From Sceloporus undulatus (lineage: Eukaryota > Chordata > Lepidosauria > Squamata > Phrynosomatidae), in assembly GCF_019175285.1 (NCBI RefSeq), contig NC_056529.1:19385046-19449045 (forward strand): DNA of 64,000 nucleotides, given 5' to 3'. Below are positions 55,856 to 64,000 of this stretch, piece after piece. The notes below the pieces were generated by a model. That model was given only the letters and a program-made list of their open reading frames with translations, ran no database searches and was not told where the DNA came from. A program made the position numbers and the translations under genes. Position 1 is the stretch's first letter, and each line of letters begins with the position of its first letter.

Positions 55856-55960
55856 TGGCCTTCCAGATGTTGCTGAAATGTAACACCCATGATCCTCCAT
55901 GGTTGATGATGCTGGCTAAGGATGCTGGGAATTGCAGTCCAGCCACATCTGGAGGACCAC
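55856..55960. mobile_element. Foldback element, family C
   Basis: GGCCTTCCAGATGTTGCTGA and TGCAGTCCAGCCACATCTGG, with GATGCTGGGAA inside. Confidence 0.55.
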
Positions 55961-55969
55961 AGGATCCCT

Positions 55970-58545
55970 GCTCCAGGATTAGATGCTACCTTCCTTTTGG
56001 CTGATCAACAGGTATAACTATGATCCTATATGTAGATCCTGTGCCTCACATCACCTTTATTCTCCAAGTGAAACCTTGGGAAAGGGAGCTTCTGGTTGCA
56101 AGAACTCCCCAAATCCATAGCAGTGCTATTGAGAGGTTTTGGAAGTTGCAAAGAGCAATGGTTTTCCTAGTTCTACTTTAAATGTATTTCTTCCTTCTTA
56201 AATGCCAATGCTGGATTTCTCTGGGTTTTTTTCTATTAACTGGAATAAAGTTTTTTAAAAAATCAAGAAAGAGGAACAAAGGAGAAGGCAAAAAGTTACA
56301 GGGTCTATTTTCTGATCCTAAACACATTCCAGGAGTCAAGAAAATTGATTCCTAAATCCAGAGCAATTTGGGATGGAGTTCAAGGCAGACTTGGAAGGCA
56401 TTCTCAACCTCCAGGGTTTATGCAACAGCTCTTTTCTTAAACCAAGACCAGCAGGATTCACAGTCCTCTGTATAAAGATAACCCTTCTGCTTCCAAATGT
56501 GAATATCGAGGCAGGCACTCTGCATATGCTCAAGACCTCTTTTAACACCAATGCTAGCAAGAAGGAGGGGATTTCACAAAGGGAACCAAAATCCAAAATC
56601 CATGTTTGGAAAGGAGTGTGAGGGTAGAATTGTGGAATTGCTTTAAGGATTGTGGAATTGCCTAGAACCTGGATAGAAATACGCATTCCTTTAATAAATA
56701 TCCTAGACTGTCATCCTAGGGACTTTTCCTTATTGCAAAGATAGGAGGGAGCTGTGCAACTGTAACCCTAAAGCCATTTTTTCTTGGTAAGTAGATGCCA
56801 TTGGCTTCAGCAGAACTTACTTCTGAGTAGACATCTTGACGGCAAGGTCCTTGCAACTGGAAAAACATTGCTTTGCAAATCTGATCCAAATCCAAACAGG
56901 GCTTGATTCAAATCTAAAAGGCCATATAAGTGTTTGATTCAAATTGGGTTTGGAGTTTAAGCGCTCCTTCCCTGCAAAGACTTGTCTTTTCTTTAGGAGA
57001 GAAAAAGAAAGAAAGTGGAGTGCTTTTTCTCTGTTGGACTTAGATTTCTTTCACTAAGCACCTGGATATATCAAATTCGTTTTATTTACCTATGTATTTA
57101 TTTGCCTGGAAGGCAAGATTTCAAAATCAGCACCGTTTAAGAAATCTGCACATTTTCCTCTCTTCCTGACACAGAATTATTATTTGTTTTAAATATATAT
57201 ATATACTGTATTTTAAAAGCTAGGGAAAATAGCCAAAGTGAAAGAAGTAGAACCTACAAAGGAAGGAGCCTCTTCTGCGTTCAAGGAGAAAAGGGTGATT
57301 TTTTAATAAATTACTGATGAATTGATTGGGATTTTTATTTAGAAATTACTATTTCCACTTTGTTTTGGGTCTGGTTTGTTAGGATGGAGGTTATTTTAGA
57401 GGGTTACGTTTCCATTATTCATAAATACGGACTTAGGTCAATTTGCAAACTATGACTAATGGAGAGGGCCTACCAAAATCTGTTCCTACATCTCAGATCT
57501 TATGTTGAAGTTAGTCATAAAATTGTGGGGGGGGGTTTGGGTCCTCTTTTTCCTCCTGAAACACAGCAGCCCATCTTGCCAGAAATTGTTCCAAAATAAG
57601 GAGGAACGATGAAAGGAGAGGGTTTTAAAAATTGCTATTTCCCCCATGAATTTTTCCTTTCCAATTCCTAGAGAGTGAAACATTGAAAATGACTGTAGCC
57701 CTTTCCAAAGCTTAAAAGGGAAAACAAAGGAGAGGATAAGGATAAGGATAAAGGAAACCTAAACCGGGCCTGTTTAGCAAAGGGAGTTATAGGTTTTTTG
57801 TTCCCTCTCATTTTTGCTTTCGAAACACTGAAAAATTTTAAAATGACGAAAAATTTGGAACCGTTGAAAAATTGTCCCCACTTTGAACTCTTCTATTTGT
57901 TGGGTTGGTCTTCTTCCCTGGCTTATTTATCTTGCTCTTTTTTCCCCCTTGAATGCCTAAGCTATATTTCTAAAGTTCAAAGTGGTTCCAAAAACTTGGG
58001 GAAATGTCATTTCATTGGGAGGATTTCTTGTTGGGGAGGATGCAATGCCCTCAAAGCAATACCAAAACCAACTTTTCCTTCAAAGTGTGTGAACTGATAG
58101 GTAATGTTAGAGAAGACAGAAAAATAAGAAGGAAAGGGAGAGGAAGTAAAGGAAAGGAAAGAAGGTGAATAAAGAAGATAGAAAGGGGGGGAAGGATGGT
58201 GCAAAGTGGAAAGAGATAGGAAGGGAAGAGGAGCCTTGAAGGCCATCATTGCTAACTATACTAGAATGGTAACTAAAGGTTGCCAAATAAATAGTTTGAA
58301 AGCTTGCTTAAAGTTTGTGATTGTAAGTTGAGATGTTGTATGTTGTGTTTAAATATTTTATGTGGTGTTTTAAATGGATTAATGCAAAATATTTTTTAAA
58401 AAGGTGTGAGTTGAAAAGGAAAAAATCCCACTCCGAAAGCCACAACAATATAGTGCGGATGCCTAGGCCTTAATGTGGAACAAGATAGGAAACTGAGTCT
58501 GCATTCCCCATTTGGGAGCAAGTGCTATTGGATTAAAGAGATCTG
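55970..58545. other. Repeat-poor 2.6-kb stretch downstream of FOXC2
   Basis: I recognise no SINE, LINE or MITE. Sequence at 56770-56845 (AACTTACTTCTGAGTAGAC) resembles a common reptile repeat fragment. A candidate home for shared FOXC2/FOXL1 control elements, by position only. Confidence 0.35.
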
Positions 58546-58722
58546 AGTCACATTGCAGAAATAATCCGATTTGGGACCGCTTTAGCCGCCTCGGCTCAAT
58601 GCTAGGGAATCCTGGGATCTGTAGTTCAGTCACAACAAAATACAGTCCCCAAGACTCTCTAACGCCAAGCCAGGGCAGTTAAAGCGGTCTCAAACTGGGT
58701 TATTTCTGCAGTGTGTTTTGGA
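58546..58722. mobile_element. Foldback MITE family A, CpG-rich copy
   Basis: CATTGCAGAAATAATCCGAT, GAATCCTGGGATCTGTAGTT and TTATTTCTGCAGTGTG. Retained CpGs suggest a younger copy. Confidence 0.78.
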
Positions 58723-58977
58723 CCTCTGTCTATTATAGTGGATTGTGGCATCTCTATGTTTAGAAAGGCAGTCTTAAATCTAATTTTAGACTTGAATTCC
58801 CCAATGAAACCAGTTGCATTTAATCCTGGTCTGAACCTGTCTTTTTCCTTTGTTGGAAGTGGCACCTTTTTCATTATTCCATCCTCTTTTCCATCTATTG
58901 CAATCCTTCTGTACAAAATTCACACAGACATGCGGCTTTGGGGTATTTCTTTTTAAAGGAGAAATGAACAGCACTGA

Positions 58978-59032
58978 TTTATTTTATTATTATCATCATC
59001 ATTATCATTATCATCATTATTTTCCAAGAATG
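58978..59032. repeat. (TTA)/(TCA) microsatellite
   Basis: TTATTATCATCATCATTATC-type run in the FOXC2 3' flank. Confidence 0.85.
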
Positions 59033-60015
59033 AGTACAAAAGTGAAGACCACATCAGACACAAAGGAAAGGGAGGCAGACATTGCAAAGCCTTGGTTTTG
59101 GGTTTTTAGGTTGGAAACCTATTTTACAAAAAGAGGAGGAAAAGCGCCTGGTTTTCGCTCAAAAGCATCAGGTCCTTTTTTTAAAAAAAGCCCTATTTTT
59201 CCCCATAAAAGTTCCATTAAATCCAAATAAACAGACAAACAAAATAATAAATTATTCATATTTTAAAAAAAGAATACCTTTCAAAAGCAACTGTTTCTAC
59301 ACAAAAAGGAAGAGAGACAAAGGGAGGAAAAATTGTATTTATCATTATTTGAAGAGCTGGACTCTTTTTTGGGGGGAAAGAAGGGAATAGAAAATAATCC
59401 AGTGAACTCAACTTTAAATATTATATTAAATCGAAATGAACACGTATTTACAATGCAATGAACAGAACAAAACCCCTCGATGCACTAAAACAATCAAAAC
59501 CCCAACACCAGGGGACACACAAATATATTTATACATATATATATATACATATATAATATAATATAGCATATTTATAGGGCCCCCCCCTTTTTTTTACTCC
59601 TATATAAAATAAGGTTGTCGTGAAATTGGCCCCCAAAGATGCCCAGAGATGCTCTTTTTGCTAAACTACCTGCTTTGATTCCATTTCTTTGCTAGGAGAA
59701 AGCAAGCATTTTTATCCCACGTCTAGTTTTATTGAGTCGATTTCAATGGAAAAGGCAAAACAGAGGATCATAAGAATCCAAAACTGGTTTGGAAAGATCT
59801 GCGTGGATTGAGAGATTGGCTCAGGTTTCTGTCCATTTTGGGGGCAGATTTTAAATTGTTTTTAAATATTAAAAATATAAAGCAATACCCACCAAGTTAA
59901 ATCCTTGCTGGGGATTTAGCCTGAAGCATTCACTGCAAAGACCTGCTTCTCTTTGGCTGTCTGGAGCCATGAGGCATTCCTGACAGCGACCTGTTTCTCT
60001 TCTGTCTGCCTGCGA
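59030..60015. other. FOXC2 3' flank, repeat-poor AT-rich sequence
   Basis: No dispersed repeat or gene is recognised here, apart from short AT and homopolymer runs near 59520-59600. It may hold the rest of the FOXC2 3' UTR and downstream control elements. Confidence 0.4.
59728..59733 (-). terminator. Candidate FOXC2 polyadenylation signal AATAAA
   Basis: TTTATT on the plus strand, 1.1 kb downstream of the FOXC2 stop and beyond the minisatellite. Further matches lie at 58978-58988. Nothing visible decides which is used. Confidence 0.3.
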
Positions 60016-60838
60016 TTAGGATCAGGTCCATATCGAATTGATATTAAATCAATATCGAACCGACATGGGATCCATACCTGATCCATATGGGGTCGATAAG
60101 GGAACAATGTGGGCTTAATATGGGATGAATACCTGGTCAATATGGGATCAATACGGTCAATATGGGGTCCATGTGGGATGAATACCTGGTCAATATGTGA
60201 TTGATATAGGATCAATCTGGTCAATGTGGGATCAATATGGGATGAATACCTGGCCAAGATGGGATGAATACCTGGTCATTATGGGTTCCATATGGGATGA
60301 AACACTGATTAGTATGGGATCAACATGGGGTGAATACCTGGTCAGTATGTGATTGATATAGGATCAATCTGGTCAATGTGGGATCAATATGCAATGAATA
60401 CCTGGTCATTATGGGATGAAAAAGTGATTAGTATGGGATCGATATGGGGTGAATATTTGGTCGTTATGGGACAAATACGGGACAAATACCTGGCCAAGAT
60501 GGGATCAATGTGGGGTCAATATGAGATGAATACCTGGTCTATGTGGGATCAATATGGGATGAGCATCTGGTCAATATGAGATCAACACCTGACCTATATG
60601 GGATCAACACCTAATCAATATGGAATCAACACCTGGTCCATGCAGGATCAATAAGGGACCAATACGGGATGACTACCTGGTCGGTGTGAGATCCATAGGG
60701 GATGACTACCTGGTCAATGCAGGGTCCATGCAGGATGAATACCTGGTCAACATGGGTTCAATATGGGATGAAGATCTGGTCCATGTAGGATCAACACGGG
60801 ATCGACACGGGATGCCTCCCTGGTCCATCCGGGAGGAA
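60016..60838. repeat. 11-bp minisatellite abutting the FOXC2 stop codon
   Basis: About 75 degenerate copies of an 11-bp unit of the type GATCAATATGG, with variants GATGAATACCT and GGTCAATATGG. Higher-order copies are visible: the block at about 60180-60253 recurs almost unchanged at about 60331-60404, a spacing of about 151 bp. The array ends within a few bases of the FOXC2 TGA (60842), so the FOXC2 mRNA must carry it as the first part of its 3' UTR unless it is spliced out. Confidence 0.88.
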
Positions 60839-60841
60839 GCC

Positions 60842-62545
60842 TCAGTACTTGGCGCAGTCGTAGGAGTATTGCCTGTAGAGGGCTGCGGGGGCTGCTCGGT
60901 AGGGCAGCTGGCAGGCGTTGGCGGTGTTGGCGTTGGGGCCGGGGCTGCTGCCTCCTTGGGCTTCTCCGAGGGCCGCCGCGGAGGCCTCCAGCCCCAGGCG
61001 ATGCGGGCTGAACATCTCCCGGACCGGAGGGAAGCCCTGCTGCTGCCCGGGGAAGCCGTGGCCGGAGAGGTGGGAGCTGAGGTCCGAGGAGTGGTTCAAG
61101 TACCAGGCTGCCGCTGCCGCCGCTGCTACTGCTTGTCCTCCTCCTCCTCCCCCTCCTCCTCCTCCTCCCCCTCCTTGATGGTGATGGGGATGATGGTGCT
61201 GATGGTGGTGCTGGGGATGATGGTGGTGATGGTGAGGGTTGTTCTCTGCTTGCTGCTGGGTCTGGGTCTGCTGCAAATTCAAGGCTGGAGAGTGCTGTTC
61301 GGAGATGGAGCTGCCCTCCTCCAAAGTGGCCGCCGAGACGCACATGTGAGGAGCACTCCTCTCCCCGGTGTACAAACTCATGGCCCTCATGCTGCATTGG
61401 TAGCTGGGCCCGGCTTCCCCCAAGCCCCCCAAGCTGCAAGCCTGGCTGTAAAGGGGGTTAGGGGCGGCGTTGGGGGCTTGGCTGTAACCCAAGGAGACCA
61501 AGCCCGAGGTCCTCCCGACGGGGCTCAACTCGGCGGACGGGGAGCTCCTCAAAGTCATGATGTTCTCCACGCTGAAACCGGAGGAGAGGCCATTGGAAGG
61601 AGGGCCTGGGGGGTGCTGGTGGGAGTGGGGCCCAGGATGGGCCTCGCTGGGCAGGGAGTTCTCCGTAGACCCCGACGGAGTGGAGGCCAGGCTTCCAGGG
61701 CTGTCTTGGAGACCACCAGCATCACCACCAGCATCACCATTATTATCTTCAGGGCTGAGGGTCTCCACTTTGGTGATGACTGGCAGCTCTGGGGAAGAGG
61801 ACGCTTCGCTTTTGATAACCACTTTCTTCTCCAAAGAGGTAGCCGAGGAGGCGCCAGGATGATGGGCATGATGGTGGTGGTGATGATGGTTGCTGTTGTT
61901 GGGTGGTGGTGGCGGTGGGTCTCTAGAGTTGCTCAACTCCGTGGCTCCACTTTTGGAGGTGGCTTCTCCTCCCGTTCCTCCTCCTCCTCCTTTCCTCCCA
62001 GTCGGTTCTTCTTTCTCCTTGGTGGCATCTTTCTTCTTGAACCTCCGACGCCGCCGGAGGAAGGAGCCATTCTCGAACATGTTGTAAGAGTCCGGGTCCA
62101 AAGTCCAGTAGCTGCCTTTGCCGGGTTTCTTATCATCTCGAGGCACTTTCACGAAGCACTCGTTGAGGGACAGGTTGTGTCGGATGGAGTTCTGCCAGCC
62201 TTGCTTGTTCTCCCTGTAAAAGGGGAACCTGTCCATGATGAACTGGTAGATCCCGTTCAAGGTGATCTTCTTCTCCGGGGCGTTTTGGATGGCCATGGTG
62301 ATCAAGGCGATGTAGCTGTAAGGGGGCTTGACCAAGTCCTTTGGGGCGGTGGGTTGGTGGTGGGGGTGGTAAGGCCCATAGGAGCGGCCCATGCCGGCCC
62401 CGTACTGCTCCGGGTGCCCCGAGAAGACCCCCATGGACCCGGCCATGGCCCCATAAGTCCCCGCCGCCCGGTAGTAGTTCTGCTCGCTCAAGTAAGGCAC
62501 CACTCCCAAGGCGTTGGGGTCCGACACCGAGTAACGGGCTTGCAT
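60842..62545 (-). CDS. FOXC2: FOXC2, forkhead box C2 transcription factor (single exon)
   Basis: Intronless frame of 567 codons plus TGA. The start is the ATG at 62545 (-3 is A), because translation begins [20 protein letters not shown], the FOXC N-terminus. The frame stays open upstream but has no further ATG, only a GTG near 62914. The forkhead DNA-binding domain spans about residues 71-165, with recognition helix [13 protein letters not shown] and basic wing RRRRRFKKK. Later FOXC landmarks are the IKSE and TKVE sumoylation-type motifs (about 244-261), FSVENIMTL (about 324), [13 protein letters not shown] (about 382), [21 protein letters not shown] and the end [12 protein letters not shown]2, rather than FOXC1, is supported by co-oriented FOXL1 downstream. 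The family regulates mesenchymal, lymphatic and vascular development in the nucleus. The protein is longer than human FOXC2 (501 aa) because of His-rich, 13-Gly and Ala tracts. Part of its forkhead codons is identical to FOXL1. Confidence 0.97.
   Translation of the reverse strand: MQARYSVSDPNALGVVPYLSEQNYYRAAGTYGAMAGSMGVFSGHPEQYGAGMGRSYGPYHPHHQPTAPKDLVKPPYSYIALITMAIQNAPEKKITLNGIYQFIMDRFPFYRENKQGWQNSIRHNLSLNECFVKVPRDDKKPGKGSYWTLDPDSYNMFENGSFLRRRRRFKKKDATKEKEEPTGRKGGGGGTGGEATSKSGATELSNSRDPPPPPPNNSNHHHHHHHAHHPGASSATSLEKKVVIKSEASSSPELPVITKVETLSPEDNNGDAGGDAGGLQDSPGSLASTPSGSTENSLPSEAHPGPHSHQHPPGPPSNGLSSGFSVENIMTLRSSPSAELSPVGRTSGLVSLGYSQAPNAAPNPLYSQACSLGGLGEAGPSYQCSMRAMSLYTGERSAPHMCVSAATLEEGSSISEQHSPALNLQQTQTQQQAENNPHHHHHHPQHHHQHHHPHHHQGGGGGGGGGGGGGQAVAAAAAAAWYLNHSSDLSSHLSGHGFPGQQQGFPPVREMFSPHRLGLEASAAALGEAQGGSSPGPNANTANACQLPYRAAPAALYRQYSYDCAKY
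62142..62278 (-). other. Gene-conversion tract candidate in FOXC2 (partner of FOXL1 31921-32057)
   Basis: FOXC2 copy of the 137-bp identical tract inside the forkhead domain. The encoded residues are the usual FOXC sequence, so FOXC2 is the more likely donor and FOXL1 the recipient. Confidence 0.8.
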
Positions 62546-62599
62546 CGTGGCAACAGCCACTCTCTGCCCTCCTTCGATGGCCTTTCCCCCCCCCTTTCC

Positions 62600-63225
62600 T
62601 TCAAGTCCAACCGAGAAGAAGGTGAACGAGATACTAGAAGTCCTCTGGGGGCAAGAAATTGCTTTGCTTTGGACTTTTTCTTCTCCTTCCAAGGCTCCAA
62701 GTCCAACTCCAACCAAGAAGAAAGTAGAAAGAGATACTAGAAGTCCTCTGAGGACAAGGAATTGGTTTGCTTTTGACCTTTTCTTCTCCTCCTCCTTCCA
62801 AGGCTCCAAGTCTATTCCAGCTGAGAAGAAGTAGGAAAAGGATACCAGAAGTCCTTTGAGGGCCAGGAATTGCTTTCCTGTTCCTTGTTCTCCTTTCAAG
62901 TCAACTCCAGCCACGAAAGGAGGGGGAAAAGGATGCTAGAAGTCCTTTGAAGGCGAGGAATTACTTGCCTTTTTCCTCTTTCTTCTTCTCTTTCCAAGGC
63001 TCCAAGTCAACTCCGACCAAGAAGGATTAAAAAGAAGTCCTTTGCGGGAAAAGAATTGCTTTAGTTCTGACTTTTTCTTCTCCTCCTTCCTCGGTTCCAA
63101 GTCTATTCCAACTAAGAAGAAGGAAAAAGAGATACTCGAAGTCCTTTGCAAAGGGAGAATTGCTTTACTTTTGATTTTGTCTTCTCCTCCTTCCGAGGCT
63201 CCAAGTCAACTGCAATTCCAAGCCA
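62600..63225. repeat. About six copies of a 105-bp minisatellite upstream of the FOXC2 start
   Basis: Degenerate tandem units begin near 62634, 62740, 62848, 62938, 63033 and 63138. Each has the order AGAAGTCCTYTGRGG, AAGGAATTGCTTTGC, a CTTCTCCTCC block, CCAAGGCTCCAAGTC and AACCAAGAAGAA. Units are about 90-110 bp. Located just 5' of the FOXC2 ATG, the array is probably transcribed as 5' leader. One frame through it joins FOXC2 without a stop, but no ATG begins that frame. Confidence 0.85.
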
Positions 63226-63378
63226 AAAAAGAGGCCCTTTCTTCGGAGGACCCGATCCACTTTGGAACTCTTCCAAAAGACGGATTCAAATTCAAAGGCT
63301 TCTTTTCCAAATACTTCAAAATCAAAATAGGTTCTTCTTTAAGAGCAAAACGGGGGCCCAATCCTTGCCAGCCAGCGC

Positions 63379-63435
63379 TTCCTCTCTCTTCCTCTCTCTC
63401 TCTCTCTTTCTCTCTCTTTCTTTTTCTTCTTCTTT
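63379..63435. repeat. CT-rich tract in the presumed FOXC2 leader
   Basis: Imperfect (CT)n/(TTTC)n run, GA-rich on the FOXC2 sense strand. It lies between the 105-bp array and the CpG-rich promoter. Confidence 0.8.
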
Positions 63436-63689
63436 GCTCTCTCGCTTTTGCAAAGAGAGTGTGCCTCCTCTCCGCTTTTCTTACCTTCCTTCTGTCTTTT
63501 TCCCCCTCCTTTTAAATGCCTCTTCCTTTTCGTTTCAAAAGCCAAACTTTTGAAAAGCCAAAAATGAAAGGAAGCGAAAAGGATCCCTTCCCAGAAGGAG
63601 AGCAAGAAAGAAAGAGAGAAGGAGAAAGGCTTCCAAAGGAGGAATATCTATCTATCTATATTTAAAAAAAAATGTCCAAGAGAAGCCGA

Positions 63690-64000
63690 ATCCGGATCCA
63701 GCCGAGGCGTTGCCGCTTTCTCCTCGACTCCGGTTTCTCGTCCTGAGGCGAAGCGGAGCGACTCCAGATTCAAGGCGGAGTAAGGCTAGAAGGGGAAGGG
63801 GGCCCCCGAGCCCTGGAAGCCCGGCCCCGGCCCCAGCGATCGCGGCAATTCGGCGTCACTCCGGAGCGAAGGGGCAGCTCTCGCCATCGGCGGCCGGAGG
63901 CACAAACACTTTCCAAAACTTCTCCGGCCCGAAAGGGAGTTTTTGACTCTTCCCTGGCCCCGCCCCCCGCCCAGGCTCTCGGCCAATCAGAGCCGGCCTC
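63690..64000 (-). promoter_or_regulatory. Presumed FOXC2 CpG-island promoter (edge of window)
   Basis: GC- and CpG-rich segment with a Sp1-type C-rich box (CCCCGCCCCCCGCCC, about 63957-63972) and GGCCAATCAG near 63981-63990, which is an inverted CCAAT box for minus-strand transcription. A forkhead-like ACAAACA motif lies near 63903. This is the composition expected of a developmental gene promoter. It lies 1.15-1.45 kb from the FOXC2 ATG, and the island may continue beyond the window. Confidence 0.5.
63786..63887 (-). other. Short upstream ORF near the FOXC2 promoter
   Basis: ATG at 63887 opens a 33-codon frame starting MARAAPSLRSDAELP. It is the first sense-strand ATG upstream of the FOXC2 start, 1.34 kb away. 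It may lie upstream of the transcription start and never be transcribed. Confidence 0.25.

Noticed and set aside
60016-60838. CRISPR-like array
   Set aside because: Contiguous 11-bp units without spacers in a vertebrate genome; a minisatellite.
60620-62740. Open plus-strand frame of about 700 codons antisense to FOXC2
   Set aside because: It is the GC-rich shadow of FOXC2 extended through the 11-bp array, with no recognisable domain.
62546-62914. In-frame 123-residue N-terminal extension of FOXC2
   Set aside because: It is encoded by the 105-bp minisatellite, begins only with GTG, contains no ATG, and the FOXC N-terminus starts at 62545.

Overview
This window looks like a piece of a squamate reptile chromosome, probably an iguanian-type lizard. 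The evidence is the mix of dispersed repeats: CR1, RTE/BovB and L2-like LINE tails, a very common tRNA-derived SINE with a MIR-like core, 5S-rRNA-derived SINEs, hAT, Tc1/mariner and other foldback MITEs, and abundant microsatellites. The species assignment is an inference; the squamate assignment is firmer. Two 10-base runs of N (21668-21677 and 28991-29000) are assembly gaps next to microsatellites.

Only two protein-coding genes can be supported. Both are intronless forkhead transcription factor genes on the minus strand: FOXL1 (31217-32210) and FOXC2 (60842-62545). They lie in the same orientation and order as in the vertebrate FOXF1-FOXC2-FOXL1 cluster (human 16q24), with about 28.6 kb between the FOXC2 stop and the FOXL1 start. 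In vertebrates FOXC2 acts in vascular, lymphatic, somite and kidney mesenchyme, and FOXL1 in gut and limb mesenchyme. The GC-rich right edge (63690-64000), with an inverted CCAAT box and GC boxes, looks like the FOXC2 promoter.

Layout: 1-31.2 kb is gene-free sequence downstream of FOXL1, filled with repeats. A compound GATA/GACA/GATG microsatellite field (30.07-30.98 kb) occupies the FOXL1 3' flank. FOXL1 follows, then a promoter-like segment (32.5-32.8 kb), then a satellite of about 155-bp units (33.1-34.1 kb) that appears to be a tandemised foldback MITE. From 34.1 to 58.7 kb is intergenic sequence with SINEs, LINE tails and MITEs. The FOXC2 3' flank (59.0-60.0 kb) is followed by an 11-bp minisatellite of about 820 bp that ends a few bases before the FOXC2 stop codon. 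FOXC2 itself is preceded by about six copies of a 105-bp minisatellite in its presumed 5' leader.

The most notable observation is a tract of 137 bp, identical base for base, inside the forkhead domains of FOXL1 and FOXC2. Its FOXL1 translation carries FOXC-type residues, which points to recent interlocus gene conversion between the two neighbours. Other points are a one-base frame change at an 8-G run near the FOXL1 C-terminus (probable sequence error or polymorphism), an ATG-free 1.34-kb stretch upstream of FOXC2, a foldback carrying two degenerate hammerhead-ribozyme-like motifs, and a SPIN-like hAT insertion with a perfect 8-bp target duplication. I found no evidence for a wholly new biological system.
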